In this document: piece after piece, positions 48,346 to 60,734 of the stretch
How the letters are laid out: each line of letters begins with the position of its first letter
Numbering within the stretch: position 1 is the first letter of the stretch
Assembly (NCBI RefSeq): GCF_900107105.1
Contig: NZ_FNOT01000003.1
Span: forward strand, 186,001-250,000
Direction of reading: 5' to 3'
DNA: 64,000 nt
Source: Geodermatophilus africanus
Lineage (GTDB): Bacteria; Actinomycetota; Actinomycetes; Mycobacteriales; Geodermatophilaceae
Translations under genes and position numbers: made by a program
Notes under the pieces: generated by a model
Told to the model about the DNA's origin: nothing
What the model saw: only the letters and a program-made list of their open reading frames with translations
Database searches by the model: none

Positions 48346-48371
48346 GGAATGACCGGCCGGCCGCCGGCGTT
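48346..48371 (+). promoter_or_regulatory. SigR-type promoter of rpmE
   Basis: GGAAT at 48346-48350, 18 nt, GTT at 48369-48371, matching SigR consensus. Transcription would start about 30 nt before the rpmE ATG (48410). In Streptomyces rpmE is among the known SigR targets. Confidence 0.7.
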
Positions 48372-48409
48372 CGACCACCTGAACGGCACAGACCACCGGA
48401 AGAGGCGAC

Positions 48410-48634
48410 ATGAAGCCCGGCATCCACCCCGAGTACCACACCACCACGGTGACCTGTGGTTGCGGGAACACCTTCACCACCCGCAGCACGGCGCCCGGCG
48501 GCACGCTGACCGTCGAGACCTGCTCCGCCTGCCACCCCTTCTACACGGGCAAGCAGCGGATCCTGGACACCGGCGGGCGCGTGGCCCGCTTCGAGAAGCG
48601 GTTCGGCAAGCGCAACGCCAACGCCGGCCAGTAG
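48410..48634 (+). CDS. rpmE: Ribosomal protein bL31, zinc-binding type
   Basis: 74 aa. C16, C18, C38 and C41 in TCGCGNTF and [14 protein letters not shown] form the zinc ribbon of the C+ type of bL31. ATG 48410 follows GGAAGAGGCGAC. The predicted SigR promoter upstream makes sense, because thiol oxidation would damage the zinc site. A C- paralogue for zinc starvation is not in this window. Confidence 0.95.
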   Translation: MKPGIHPEYHTTTVTCGCGNTFTTRSTAPGGTLTVETCSACHPFYTGKQRILDTGGRVARFEKRFGKRNANAGQ

Positions 48635-48744
48635 TCCCCCCGACGGCGCCCGTCCCACCTCGTGTGGGGCGGGCGCCGTCGTCGTGTCCAGCTCCGTCCC
48701 CCTGGCGGTCCCCGCGAGACCGCCGCTGTCCGAGAGGCCCCCGC

Positions 48745-49824
48745 ATGAGCAGCAGCACCGACGCCGCGCCTGACCGGCTCAGCGGGCTGCTCGCCGAGCA
48801 CGCCGCGCTGGAGACCGAGCTGGCCGACCCCGCCGTCCACGCCGATGCGTCCCGCGCCCGGCGACTGGGCCGCCGCTACGCGCAGCTCGCCCCGCTGGTG
48901 GAGACCAAGCGCGCGCTGGACGCCGTCCGCGACGACCTGGCCGCCGCGCGCGAGCTCGCCGACGAGGACGCCTCCTTCGCCGCCGAGGCCGCGGCGCTCG
49001 AGCAGCGGGTGCCCGAGCTCGAGGACCGGCTGCACTCCCTCCTGCTGCCCGAGGACCCCGACGACGACAAGGACGTCATCCTCGAGATCAAGGCGGGGGA
49101 GGGCGGCGCGGAGTCGGCGCTGTTCGCCGGCGACCTGCTGCGCATGTACCTGCGCTACGCCGAGCGCCGCGGCTGGGCGACCGAGGTGCTCGACGCCGTC
49201 CCGGCCGACCTCGGCGGCTACAAGGACGTCTCGATCGCGGTGAAGTCCCGCGGCGACGAGGGCATCTGGTCCCGGCTGAAGTTCGAGGGCGGCGTGCACC
49301 GGGTGCAGCGGGTGCCGGTCACCGAGTCGCAGGGCCGCATCCACACCTCCGCCGTCGGCGTCCTCGTGCTGCCCGAGGCCGAGGAGGTCGACGTCACCGT
49401 CGACCCCAACGACCTGCGGATCGACGTCTTCCGCTCGTCGGGCCCCGGCGGGCAGAGCGTGAACACCACCGACTCCGCCGTCCGGATCACCCACGTGCCG
49501 ACCGGCATCGTCGTCAGCTCGCAGAACGAGAAGAGCCAGCTGCAGAACCGCGAGTCGGCGCTGCGGGTGCTCCGCTCCCGGCTGCTGGCCGCCGCCCGCG
49601 AGGAGGCCGCCGCGGCGGCGAGCGACCAGCGCCGCAGCCAGGTGCGCACCGTCGACCGCAGCGAGCGGGTGCGCACCTACAACTTCCCGGAGAGCCGGAT
49701 CTCCGACCACCGGGTCGGCTTCAAGGCGCACAACCTCGACCAGGTGCTCGACGGCGAGCTGGACCCGGTCATCGACGCGCTCACCCGCGCGCACACCGCC
49801 GAGCTGCTGGCGGGCGGCTCCTGA
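48745..49824 (+). CDS. prfA: Peptide chain release factor 1
   Basis: 359-aa class I release factor. The catalytic GGQ lies at residues 235-237 ([18 protein letters not shown]); the domain-2 codon-recognition region is compatible with RF1 ([18 protein letters not shown]). The glutamine is methylated by PrmC, encoded directly downstream. ATG 48745 has GAGAGG upstream. The stop TGA overlaps a CTG that begins prmC. Confidence 0.95.
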   Translation: MSSSTDAAPDRLSGLLAEHAALETELADPAVHADASRARRLGRRYAQLAPLVETKRALDAVRDDLAAARELADEDASFAAEAAALEQRVPELEDRLHSLLLPEDPDDDKDVILEIKAGEGGAESALFAGDLLRMYLRYAERRGWATEVLDAVPADLGGYKDVSIAVKSRGDEGIWSRLKFEGGVHRVQRVPVTESQGRIHTSAVGVLVLPEAEEVDVTVDPNDLRIDVFRSSGPGGQSVNTTDSAVRITHVPTGIVVSSQNEKSQLQNRESALRVLRSRLLAAAREEAAAAASDQRRSQVRTVDRSERVRTYNFPESRISDHRVGFKAHNLDQVLDGELDPVIDALTRAHTAELLAGGS

Positions 49825-50681
49825 ACACCCGCGCCCTGCTGACGGACGCCGCGCAGCGGCTCGCCGCCGCCGGGGTCGCGTCGCCACGGGTCGACGCCGA
49901 GCTGCTGCTCGCCCACGTCCTCGGCGTGACCCGCACCGGCCTGCTGACCCTCGGCGAGGTGCCCGACGACGCGGCCGCCCGCTTCGAGGCCCTCGCCGGG
50001 CAGCGCGCCGACCGGGTGCCGTTGCAGCACCTCACCGGCCGCGCGCCGTTCCGCCACCTCGAGCTCGCCGTCGGCCCGGGTGTCTTCGTGCCGCGGCCGG
50101 AAACCGAGCAGCTGGTCGAGTGGGCGCTGGCGCGGCTGGCCGGTGTTGCCGAGCCGGTCGTGGTCGACCTCGGCAGCGGCTCGGGCGCCATCGCACTGTC
50201 GATCGCGCACGAGCACCCCGGGGCGCGGGTCACCGCCGTCGAGCGCGACCCGGGTGCGATCGAGTGGACGCGGCACAACGCGGCCGCCCGCGCCGCCGCG
50301 GGGGACCGCCCGGTCGAGGTGCTGTCCGGCGACATGACCGACCCGGGCCTGCTCGCCGAGCTCGACGGGACGGTCGACCTCGTCGTCTCCAACCCGCCGT
50401 ACGTGCCCGACGGTGCGACCGTGCCGCGCGAGGTGGCCGACCACGACCCGCCGCTGGCGCTGTGGGGCGGTCCCGACGGGCTCGACGTCGTCCGCGGGCT
50501 GCTGCGCACCGCCGCCCGGCTGCTGCGGCCCGGTGGCGGGCTGGGCATCGAGCACGCCGACCAGCAGGGGGGTGCACTGCCCGCGCTGGTGCGCGCCTCC
50601 GGGGGCTGGACCGACGTCGCCGACCACCCCGACCTGGCCGGCCGTCCGCGGTACACGACCGCGCACCGCGACCGGGGATGA
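49821..50681 (+). CDS. prmC: Release factor glutamine methyltransferase; probable CTG start
   Basis: 286 aa from CTG 49821. The N-terminal helical domain ([34 protein letters not shown]) is conserved in PrmC/HemK. The SAM motif is [16 protein letters not shown] and the catalytic motif [11 protein letters not shown]. No ATG, GTG or TTG occurs between the prfA stop and GTG 49926, which would remove 35 conserved residues. CTG 49821 overlaps the prfA stop as CTGA, the same arrangement as at the adenylate cyclase. The stop overlaps sua5 as ATGA. Confidence 0.88.
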   Translation: MNTRALLTDAAQRLAAAGVASPRVDAELLLAHVLGVTRTGLLTLGEVPDDAAARFEALAGQRADRVPLQHLTGRAPFRHLELAVGPGVFVPRPETEQLVEWALARLAGVAEPVVVDLGSGSGAIALSIAHEHPGARVTAVERDPGAIEWTRHNAAARAAAGDRPVEVLSGDMTDPGLLAELDGTVDLVVSNPPYVPDGATVPREVADHDPPLALWGGPDGLDVVRGLLRTAARLLRPGGGLGIEHADQQGGALPALVRASGGWTDVADHPDLAGRPRYTTAHRDRG

Positions 50682-51352
50682 CAGACTCGCCGCTCGTGGC
50701 CTCGTCTCCCGCCCCAGCGACCTACGACTGCTCCGACCCCGACGCCCGCGCCGCCGGGCTGGATGCCGCGGCGGCGGCGATCGGCCGGGGCGAGCTGGTG
50801 CTGCTGCCCACCGACACCGTGTACGGCGTCGCCGCCGACGCCTTCACCCCGCCGGCGGTCGCCGCGCTCCTGGCGGCGAAGAACCGCGGCCGGACCATGC
50901 CGGTGCCGGTGCTCATCGGCGAGGCCTCCACGCTCGTCGGGCTGGTCACCATCGTCCCGCCGCCGGCGACGGCGCTGGCCGAGGCGTTCTGGCCCGGCGG
51001 GCTGACGCTCGTGCTCGAACACTCGTCGTCCCTGGCCTGGGACCTGGGGGACGCCGAGGGCACCGTCGCCGTCCGGCTGCCCGACGACGACATCGCCCGG
51101 GACCTGCTGCGGCGCACCGGCCCGCTGGCCGTGTCCAGCGCCAACCGCTCCGGCCGGCCGGCCGCGACCACCGCCGACGAGGCGGTCGCCCAGCTCGGCA
51201 CCCACGCGGCCGTCGTGCTGGACGGCGGGCCGCGCGCCGGGAGCGCGGCGAGCACGATCGTCGACTGCACCGTCCCCGCCCCGCGGGTGCTCCGGGTGGG
51301 CGCGATCCCCGTCGACCGGTTGCGCGAGGTCGTCCCCGAGATCGTCGACTGA
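50678..51352 (+). CDS. tsaC: L-threonylcarbamoyladenylate synthase
   Basis: 224-aa Sua5/YrdC-domain protein for tRNA t6A synthesis. Signature motifs: LLPTDTVYGVAADAF, KNRGRTMPVPVLIG, WPGGLTLVLE, RLPDDDIARDLLRRTGPLAVSSANRSG, and STIVDCTVPAPRVLRVGAI. The protein lacks the C-terminal Sua5 extension, so it is the YrdC-type domain alone. ATG 50678 is in the prmC stop overlap. A palindromic element starts 5 nt after the stop. Confidence 0.93.
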   Translation: MTDSPLVASSPAPATYDCSDPDARAAGLDAAAAAIGRGELVLLPTDTVYGVAADAFTPPAVAALLAAKNRGRTMPVPVLIGEASTLVGLVTIVPPPATALAEAFWPGGLTLVLEHSSSLAWDLGDAEGTVAVRLPDDDIARDLLRRTGPLAVSSANRSGRPAATTADEAVAQLGTHAAVVLDGGPRAGSAASTIVDCTVPAPRVLRVGAIPVDRLREVVPEIVD

Positions 51353-51357
51353 TCGAA

Positions 51358-51596
51358 GGACCCTCCTGCTCCCCACCACTCGCAGGCTCGCGGCGGGGCC
51401 CTGCAGGAGGGCCGTTCCAGCACGTCACCGGGCTCGCGGCGGGGCCCGGCAGGAGGGCCGTTCCAGTACGTCACCGGGCTCGCGGCGGGGCCCGGCAAGA
51501 GGGCCGATGCAGCACGTCACCGGGCTCGCGGCGGGACCCGGCAAGAGGGCCGATGCAGCACGTCACCGGGCTCGCGGCGGGACCCTGCGGAACGCC
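51358..51596 (+). repeat. Palindromic element with 46-bp tandem array, copy 14
   Basis: The full copy GGACCCTCCTGC / GCAGGAGGGCC spans 51358-51413. It is followed by three further 46-bp units (GGGCCG at 51409, 51455, 51501 and 51547) of CGTTCCAGCACGTCACCGGG + CTCGCGGCGGGGCCCGGCAGG type, which repeat the linker and the 3' half of the hairpin. No unique spacers lie between units. Confidence 0.85.
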
Positions 51597-51730
51597 GCCT
51601 CGCGGGGCCTCTCGCCGGCTCGGCGACGCCGGCGAGGAGTCCGAGCGCTCCGCGGCTCCCGGTGGGGCGGGGGCCGGAGCGATACCGTGGGACGACACTC
51701 CGTCGCCGAAGCCCCGGGAGACCCGCCGCG
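51597..51730. other. Remaining intergenic DNA before wecA
   Basis: A GC-rich stretch after the 46-bp array. CTCTCGCCGGCTCGGCGACG... contains small inverted repeats (CGCCGG/CCGGCG) but no clear gene. GATACCG at about 51682 followed by GGGACGAC may belong to a promoter of the wecA operon. Confidence 0.4.
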
Positions 51731-51802
51731 ATGAGCACCCCCTCCTGGGGCACCGTCTCCGGCAGGAGGCACCTGCGCGCGACCTCGTCCGGCCCCGCCT
51801 GA
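51731..51802 (+). CDS. Possible 23-aa leader ORF upstream of wecA
   Basis: MSTPSWGTVSGRRHLRATSS GPA. ATG 51731 has CGGGAG about 12 nt upstream, and the TGA is only 3 nt before the wecA ATG, with AGGAGG (51772) inside the small ORF as ribosome-binding site for wecA. It may be a coupled leader peptide. No homologue is recognised. Confidence 0.35.
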   Translation: MSTPSWGTVSGRRHLRATSSGPA

Positions 51803-51805
51803 CCG

Positions 51806-53062
51806 ATGCGCGAGTACGTCGTCGTCCTGCTGACCGCCGGGCTGGTCACCTACCTGGCCACCCCGGTGGTGCGGCTCGCGGCCGTCCGGCTGCGCATGAT
51901 GGCCGCGCCGCGCGAACGCGACGTGCACGTCATCCCCACCCCGCGCGGCGGCGGTGTGGCGATGTACCTGGGGGTCGCCGCGGCGATCCTGGTGGCGACC
52001 CGGCTGCCGGCCCTGCAGCGCACCTTCGACGACTCGCAGACGGCCGCGGTCCTCGTGGCCGGCGGGCTCATCTGCGCGCTCGGCGTGCTCGACGACAAGT
52101 TCGGCCTGGACGCCCTGACCAAGCTCACCGGCCAGATCGCCGCCGCCGGCGTGATGGTGCTGCTCGGCGTCCAGCTGCTGTACGTCTTCCTCCCGGTCGC
52201 CGACATCGGGACGCTGTCCCTCGGCCCCGACATCGGCGTCCCGCTGACCCTGCTGCTGACGGTCCTCACCGTCAACGCGCTCAACTTCATCGACGGCCTC
52301 GACGGGCTGGCCGCGGGCGTCTCGGCGATCGCCGCGCTGGCCTTCTTCGCCTACAGCTACAACCTGGGCGTCGAGGGCTACGACGACATCGCCAGCGCCC
52401 CCACGCTGATCACCGCAGTGCTGGCCGGCGCCTGCCTGGGCTTCCTGCCGCACAACTTTAGCCCGGCCCGCATCTTCATGGGCGACTCCGGCTCGATGCT
52501 CGTCGGCCTCATGCTCTCGGCGGCTGCCGTCTCGGCCACGGGCCAGGCCGATCCGCAGACGTTCGACTCCGCGGCGTCCCTGCTGCCCCTGGCCCTGCCG
52601 CTGCTGGTGCCGATCGCGGTGCTCTCCATCCCCTTCATCGACCTGGTGATGGCCGTCGTCCGCCGCAGCCTGCGCGGCCGCTCACCGTTCTCGCCGGACA
52701 AGATGCACCTGCACCACCGGCTGCTGGCGATCGGCCACTCGCACCGGCGCGCGGTGCTGGTCATGTACTTCTGGGCGGCGCTGCTCTCCTTCGGCGCGGT
52801 CGGCCTGTCGATCACCAACGGCCGGGTGGAGCTGCTCGTCGGCATCGCGGTGCTGCTCGTCCTCGGCGTCGTCGTCGTCCTCAGCCCCCGGGCCCGCCGG
52901 GCGGCCCGCGAGGCGCGCGCCGCCGAGCTCGAGGCGCAGCGCCGGCGCAGCCGGGCCGACCACCCCACGGCGCGGGCGCTGCGCGCCACCGCCCCCGCCG
53001 CCTCGGGCCGGCCGGCCGACCCGGCCGGTACGCCGTCACCATCACCCCAGGGAGTCCGATGA
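51806..53062 (+). CDS. wecA: Polyprenyl-phosphate GlcNAc-1-phosphate transferase (WecA/Rfe)
   Basis: 418-aa polytopic membrane enzyme that starts lipid-linked oligosaccharide assembly for arabinogalactan or teichoic-type polymers. Family motifs: PTPRGGGVAMYLG, VLDDKFGLDALTK (Asp-rich metal site), LNFIDGLDGLAAG, IFMGDSGSMLVG and DKMHLHHRLLAIGH. About eleven hydrophobic segments; the C-terminal 60 residues are Arg/Ala-rich and cytosolic. Its position before the atp genes is the same as Rv1302 in mycobacteria. It overlaps the atpI-like gene by 4 bp. Confidence 0.93.
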   Translation: MREYVVVLLTAGLVTYLATPVVRLAAVRLRMMAAPRERDVHVIPTPRGGGVAMYLGVAAAILVATRLPALQRTFDDSQTAAVLVAGGLICALGVLDDKFGLDALTKLTGQIAAAGVMVLLGVQLLYVFLPVADIGTLSLGPDIGVPLTLLLTVLTVNALNFIDGLDGLAAGVSAIAALAFFAYSYNLGVEGYDDIASAPTLITAVLAGACLGFLPHNFSPARIFMGDSGSMLVGLMLSAAAVSATGQADPQTFDSAASLLPLALPLLVPIAVLSIPFIDLVMAVVRRSLRGRSPFSPDKMHLHHRLLAIGHSHRRAVLVMYFWAALLSFGAVGLSITNGRVELLVGIAVLLVLGVVVVLSPRARRAAREARAAELEAQRRRSRADHPTARALRATAPAASGRPADPAGTPSPSPQGVR

Positions 53063-53559
53063 CCGTCACCGGGACCGAACAGCAGGTCCCGTGGGACCTC
53101 TCCTTCCTCCGCGTGGGGACGGCGGTGACCGCGGGGCTCACCGCCCTCGCCGCACCGGTGGCCGGCCTGCTCGCCGGGTGGGACGCCGCGGTGGCGGTGC
53201 TGCTCGGCGCGGCCGTCGTCACGTTCTTCTTCGCGCTGTCGGGCCTGGTCATCGCCTGGGCCGGGCGGCACGGTGACGCCTTCACGCTGCCCGCCGCGCT
53301 CGGCTCGTTCTTCGTGAAGATCCTGGTCCTGGCCGCGGTGCTGCAGTCGCTGCCGGCCGACGGCTGGGTGCACCGGCGCACGCTGGCGTGGACGGTCGTC
53401 GCGGGCGCGCTGGTGTGGAGCGTCGTCCAGCAGCGCTGGGTCTGGACCCGCCGGCTCTACTACGTCCAGCCGCCCGCCCCGCCCCGTCCGCAGCCGCCCA
53501 CCCCGCCCACGACCGGGGGGAGCCCACCGCCGCCGGGGAGCGCCGCGACACGCGGCTGA
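53059..53559 (+). CDS. AtpI-like membrane protein (ATP synthase gene cluster)
   Basis: 166 aa, four hydrophobic segments (VTAGLTALAAPVAGLLAGW, AVAVLLGAAVVTFFFALSGL, LGSFFVKILVLAAVLQSL, TLAWTVVAGALVWSVV) and a proline-rich cytosolic tail. It corresponds in place to mycobacterial Rv1303 and the ATP synthase protein I group, thought to help assembly of the c ring. ATG 53059 overlaps the wecA stop. Confidence 0.85.
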   Translation: MTVTGTEQQVPWDLSFLRVGTAVTAGLTALAAPVAGLLAGWDAAVAVLLGAAVVTFFFALSGLVIAWAGRHGDAFTLPAALGSFFVKILVLAAVLQSLPADGWVHRRTLAWTVVAGALVWSVVQQRWVWTRRLYYVQPPAPPRPQPPTPPTTGGSPPPPGSAATRG

Positions 53560-53573
53560 TAGTGTCCCGGCCG

Positions 53574-53903
53574 ATGGCCGAGGACAGCTCCTCCAGCGGG
53601 GGTTCTCGACCTCGACCTGCAACGCCTGCCCAGCGTCAGCCCAGTGGGGCCGACATGGGGTGGGGCATCACCGGGACGATGCTCTCGGGGATCGTCGTGT
53701 GGGGCGGGGTCGGACTGCTGCTCGACCGCTGGTGGGGGACGCGCTTCGTCGCGCTCATCGGCGTGCTCCTCGGTCTGACGGTGGCCATCTACCTGGTGGT
53801 CGTCAAGTACGGCGCCCCGCCCCCGGCCGAGGGGACGGGGCGCACCGGCTCCACCCGGGGCGGGCGCCGCAGCCCGACCAGGACGCAGAAGGGACAACGG
53901 TGA
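53574..53903 (+). CDS. AtpZ/AtpI family small membrane protein
   Basis: 109 aa with two membrane segments (WGITGTMLSGIVVWGGVGLL, FVALIGVLLGLTVAIYLVVV) around the hairpin LDRWWGTRF, the standard AtpZ topology. The family is linked to Mg2+ or Ca2+ entry and c-ring assembly in other bacteria. ATG 53574 was chosen; GTG 53562 in frame is possible. No good ribosome-binding site. It overlaps atpB by 4 bp. Confidence 0.82.
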   Translation: MAEDSSSSGGSRPRPATPAQRQPSGADMGWGITGTMLSGIVVWGGVGLLLDRWWGTRFVALIGVLLGLTVAIYLVVVKYGAPPPAEGTGRTGSTRGGRRSPTRTQKGQR

Positions 53904-54730
53904 CCTCCAGCGCCCACGCGCTCGCCGACGTGCTCGCCGCCGAGGGTGGCGGTGAGGAAGGCGGCTTCCAGGCCCCCAGCATCGCGGAGTTCTACCCGCC
54001 GGCGATCTTCGAGTTCTCGGTCCTGGGCATCGACTTCGAGATCACCCGGATCATCCTGATCTTCTGGCTCGCCACCGCGGCGATGCTCGTGTTCCTCGTG
54101 CTCGCAGCGCGCAACGCCTCGGTCGTCCCCGGCAAGCTGCAGTACATCGGGGAGAGCGGCTACTCGCTCGTCCGCGACGGCATGGCCCGCGACGTCATCG
54201 GCCCGAAGGGGCTGCCGTTCGCGCCGTTCCTCGCCTCGCTGTTCTTCTTCATCCTGTTCAACAACTTCATGAGCATCTTCCCGTTCGCGCAAATCTCACC
54301 GAACTCGAAGTTCGCGATCCCGCTGGTGCTCGCGGTGATCGTCTGGGTGCTCTACAACTACATCGGGATCCGCGAGCAGGGCGCCGCGCGCTACTTCAAG
54401 GACGCCGCCATCCCGCCAGGCGTGCCGATCGGCGCGCTCATCCTGGTGACGCCGATCGAGCTGCTGCAGGTCTTCGTGATCCGGCCGTTCACGCTCGCCG
54501 TCCGGCTCTTCGCCAACATGTTCGCCGGCCACATGCTGCTCGTGGTCTTCTCCCTCGGCGGGGTCTACCTGCTGACCGCCGGCGGCATCTTCCCCCTGTT
54601 CGGCGCGGCCTCGTTCCTGATGGCGCTGGTCATGACCTTCTTCGAGCTGCTGGTCATCGTCCTCCAGGCCTACGTCTTCACCGTGCTGACGGCGACCTAC
54701 CTGAACGGCGCCGTCGAGCCGGCTCACTGA
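53900..54730 (+). CDS. atpB: ATP synthase F0 subunit a
   Basis: 276-aa membrane subunit forming the proton half-channels with the c ring. The essential Arg is in FTLAVRLFANMFAGHMLL, and the conserved EYxHGA-like end is ELLVIVLQAYVFTVLTATYL. About six membrane helices. GTG 53900 follows AAGGGA and overlaps the atpZ stop (GTGA). Confidence 0.95.
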   Translation: MTSSAHALADVLAAEGGGEEGGFQAPSIAEFYPPAIFEFSVLGIDFEITRIILIFWLATAAMLVFLVLAARNASVVPGKLQYIGESGYSLVRDGMARDVIGPKGLPFAPFLASLFFFILFNNFMSIFPFAQISPNSKFAIPLVLAVIVWVLYNYIGIREQGAARYFKDAAIPPGVPIGALILVTPIELLQVFVIRPFTLAVRLFANMFAGHMLLVVFSLGGVYLLTAGGIFPLFGAASFLMALVMTFFELLVIVLQAYVFTVLTATYLNGAVEPAH

Positions 54731-54806
54731 CCGCACCACCACGTACCACCCCCAGCCAGCCGCCCGGGGCCTGCCCGGGCGACCGACACAGGAGGAATCA
54801 CCCCGC

Positions 54807-55043
54807 ATGGTCCTTGCAGAGCTCGTCGGCAGCATCGGCTCGGTCGGCTACGGCCTCGCCGCCATCGGCCCGGGCATCGGCGTCGGCATCGTCTGGGCCG
54901 CCTACATCCAGGCGACCGCCCGCCAGCCCGAGTCGGCCGGCCTGACCCGGACCTACGCGTTCCTCGGCGCCGCACTCTCCGAGGCCCTCGCGCTCATCGG
55001 CCTGGTCGTCCCCTTCATCTTCGGGCCGGGCAACGCAGGCTGA
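54807..55043 (+). CDS. atpE: ATP synthase F0 subunit c
   Basis: 78-aa hairpin of two membrane helices. The proton-carrying residue is E59 (FLGAALSEALALIGLVVPF), and the glycine-rich helix 1 is AIGPGIGVGIVWAAYIQATARQP. ATG 54807 has AGGAGGA upstream. In mycobacteria this helix is the bedaquiline target; the corresponding residues are at the same place here. Confidence 0.96.
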   Translation: MVLAELVGSIGSVGYGLAAIGPGIGVGIVWAAYIQATARQPESAGLTRTYAFLGAALSEALALIGLVVPFIFGPGNAG

Positions 55044-55086
55044 CCGAGCCACCGGTAGGACACCCTGAGCTAGGGACGGGCAGAGC

Positions 55087-55674
55087 ATGAACATCCGAGC
55101 TGCGGAATCCGCCAACCCGCTGCTCCCCCCGGTGGGGGAGATCGTCATCGGGACGATCACGTTCGCGATCGCGTTCTTCGTGCTGGCCAAGTTCGTCTGG
55201 CCGCGGTTCGAGCAGGTCTTCCGGGCCCGCCGCGAGGCGATCGAGGGCGGCATCGAGCGGGCCGAGGCGATGCAGGCCGAGGCCCAGGCGGCGCTGGAGC
55301 AGTACCGCGCCCAGCTGGCCGAGGCGCGCACCGAGGCCGCACAGATCCGCGACCAGGCCCGTGCCGAGGGCCAGCAGATCCTCGAGGAGCTCCGGGCACA
55401 GGCCCAGGAGGAGTCCGCGCGGATCGTGGCGCGCGGCGAGGAGCAGCTGGCCACCTCGCGCCAGCAGGTCGTCAACGAGCTGCGCGGCCAGATCGGCCGG
55501 CTCGCCGTCGACCTGGCCGGCCGCGTGGTCGGCGAGTCCCTCGAGGACCAGGCTCGGCGCAGCGGCACGGTCGACCGGTTCCTCGACCAGCTCGACGGCA
55601 TGGCCGGCACGTCCGCCGACGGCCGCGGCGGGGCCACGGGCAGCTCGGTGTACGCGCCGCAGGGCGACCGCTGA
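55087..55674 (+). CDS. atpF: ATP synthase F0 subunit b
   Basis: 195 aa. One N-terminal membrane helix ([21 protein letters not shown]) is followed by a long charged helix with heptad pattern (from [21 protein letters not shown]) forming the peripheral stalk. The C-terminal 40 residues bind delta. ATG 55087 lies 43 bp after atpE. The stop TGA overlaps the atpH ATG by one base. Confidence 0.94.
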   Translation: MNIRAAESANPLLPPVGEIVIGTITFAIAFFVLAKFVWPRFEQVFRARREAIEGGIERAEAMQAEAQAALEQYRAQLAEARTEAAQIRDQARAEGQQILEELRAQAQEESARIVARGEEQLATSRQQVVNELRGQIGRLAVDLAGRVVGESLEDQARRSGTVDRFLDQLDGMAGTSADGRGGATGSSVYAPQGDR

Positions 55675-56546
55675 TGGATGCCTCCAGCCGCGCGGCGCTC
55701 GCCGTCGTCCGGGACCGGCTGTCCGAGATCACCCGGCCGGCCTCCGGCCTGCTGGAACGGGCGCGCGACCGGCTGACCGGCCTGGAGCGGGCCGCGAGCC
55801 CCGAGGAGCTCGCGGCCCTGGCCGACGAGCTGTTCGCCGTCGCGCGCCTGCTCGACGGGCAGGTCTCGCTGCGCCGGGCGCTGTCGGACCCGTCGGGCAG
55901 CCCGGCGGACCGGGCCGGCGTCGCGCGGCGCCTGCTCGCCGGACGGGTCTCCGAGGCCACGCTCGACCTGGTCGAGACCGCAGCCCGGCAGCGCTGGTCA
56001 CGGCCGCTGGACCTGGTGGAGGCGACCGAGGCCCTGGCCACGGACGCCGCCCTGGACGCCGCGGACGCCCGCGGTGAGCTCGACGGCGTCGAGGACGAGC
56101 TCTTCCGGTTCGGACGTATCGTCGCAGGAGATGCGGAACTGTCCCGGATCCTCAGCGACCGCACCGCGCCGGCCGCGGGCAAGGCCGCGCTGCTGGACCG
56201 GCTGCTCACCGGCCGGGTCAGCCCGATCAGCGCGCTGTTGCTCCGCAACCACCTCACCGGGCGGGCCGTCGGCAACGCCGAGAACGTCGTCGAACGGCTC
56301 TCCGAGGCGGCCTCCACCCGCCGCGGCCAGTCGGTGGCCCGCGTGACCACCGCCGTCCCGCTGACCGACGCGCAGGAGCGCCGGCTCACCGAGCTGCTCG
56401 GGCGCCTCTACCGCCGGCCGGTCGGGCTGCAGGTGACCGTCGACCCGAGCGTGCTCGGTGGCCTGGTCATCCGCGTCGGTGACGAGGTCATCGACGGCAG
56501 CGTCGCGCACCGCCTCGAGGCCGCCGGCCGGCGGCTCGTCGGCTGA
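55674..56546 (+). CDS. atpH: ATP synthase F1 subunit delta
   Basis: 290 aa, longer than the common 180-aa delta. The extra N-terminal part (about 1-110, [24 protein letters not shown]) precedes the delta core ([71 protein letters not shown]). In mycobacteria AtpH is a b'-delta fusion; here the extension lacks a membrane helix, so it is a partial version of that theme. It is located between atpF and atpA as usual. Confidence 0.93.
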   Translation: MDASSRAALAVVRDRLSEITRPASGLLERARDRLTGLERAASPEELAALADELFAVARLLDGQVSLRRALSDPSGSPADRAGVARRLLAGRVSEATLDLVETAARQRWSRPLDLVEATEALATDAALDAADARGELDGVEDELFRFGRIVAGDAELSRILSDRTAPAAGKAALLDRLLTGRVSPISALLLRNHLTGRAVGNAENVVERLSEAASTRRGQSVARVTTAVPLTDAQERRLTELLGRLYRRPVGLQVTVDPSVLGGLVIRVGDEVIDGSVAHRLEAAGRRLVG

Positions 56547-56601
56547 CCGGACACCCGGCCCCCACCCAGACACCACCCAGCAGGGAAGAGGACACCACGC
56601 C

Positions 56602-58239
<1,638 letters not shown>

Positions 58240-58241
58240 CC

Positions 58242-59216
58242 GTGGCCAGCAACCTCCGCGCGCTGCGGCGCCGCATCCGCTCCACGAAGTCGACGAAGAA
58301 GATCTTCTCGGCGCAGGAGCTGATCGCCGGCGCCCGCATCGTGCGCGCCCAGGCCCGGGTGGAGGCCTCCAAGCCCTACGCCCGGGAGATCACCCGGGTG
58401 CTGTCGGCCCTGGCGTCGTCGGCGTCGCTGGACCACCCGCTGCTGACGGAGCGGCAGGATGCGCGCCGGGCGGCGGTGCTCGTCATCACCTCCGACCGCG
58501 GCTTCGCCGGCTCGTACAACGTCAACGTGCTGCGCCGCACCGAGGAGCTGCTCTCGCTGCTGCGCCAGGAGGGCAAGGAGCCGGTCCTGTACGTGGTGGG
58601 CCGCAAGGGGGAGACCTACTACTCCTTCCGCGACCGGGAGATGGCCGAGACCTTCACGGGCTTCTCCGAGCAGCCGGGCTACGCCGACGCCCAGCGCGTC
58701 GGTGAGGCGCTCATCGCGACCTTCACCGCCGGCATGGACGACGACGAGACCGGTGCCGGAGCCGACGGCGTCCTCGGTGTGGACGAGCTGCACATCGTCT
58801 ACACCGAGTTCCGGTCGCTGCTCGCGCAGGTCCCGGTCGCCAAGCGGATGGCCCCGCTGGAGGTCGAGGAGGTCGAGGAGTTCGACTACGAGCGGGAGGA
58901 CCGGGAGAGCGGCGTCACCACCGGCGACTCCGGCGTCCCGACGTCCTACGAGTTCGAGCCCTCGCCCGACGCCCTCCTCGACGCCCTGCTGCCGAAGTAC
59001 GTCACGACGCGGATCTTCGCGGCGATGCTGGAGTCGGCGGCATCTGAGTCGGCGTCCCGGCGGCGGGCCATGAAGTCGGCCTCGGACAACGCCGAGGAAC
59101 TGGCGAAGAACCTCTCCCGGCAGGCCAACCAGGCCCGCCAGGCCGAGATCACCCAGGAGATCAGTGAGATCGTCGGCGGTGCGGACGCGCTGGTGTCCGC
59201 CGGCGCCGACGACTGA
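58242..59216 (+). CDS. atpG: ATP synthase F1 subunit gamma
   Basis: 324-aa central shaft. N-terminal helix [26 protein letters not shown] shortened form and C-terminal helix [42 protein letters not shown] are the rotary shaft; [18 protein letters not shown] is the conserved core. GTG 58242 is 3 bp after the atpA stop. A loop near 195-230 ([20 protein letters not shown]) is longer than in E. coli, as found in mycobacterial gamma. Confidence 0.93.
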   Translation: MASNLRALRRRIRSTKSTKKIFSAQELIAGARIVRAQARVEASKPYAREITRVLSALASSASLDHPLLTERQDARRAAVLVITSDRGFAGSYNVNVLRRTEELLSLLRQEGKEPVLYVVGRKGETYYSFRDREMAETFTGFSEQPGYADAQRVGEALIATFTAGMDDDETGAGADGVLGVDELHIVYTEFRSLLAQVPVAKRMAPLEVEEVEEFDYEREDRESGVTTGDSGVPTSYEFEPSPDALLDALLPKYVTTRIFAAMLESAASESASRRRAMKSASDNAEELAKNLSRQANQARQAEITQEISEIVGGADALVSAGADD

Positions 59217-60731
<1,515 letters not shown>

Positions 60732-60734
60732 AAA

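Noticed and set aside
45682-48504. 940-codon open frame on the minus strand opposite rho
   Set aside because: Repetitive Val/Ala/Gly translation reflects the tandem repeats of rho read backwards.
51409-51596. Possible CRISPR array (regular 46-bp repeats)
   Set aside because: Units are directly adjacent with no unique spacers and no cas genes; they derive from the palindromic element family.
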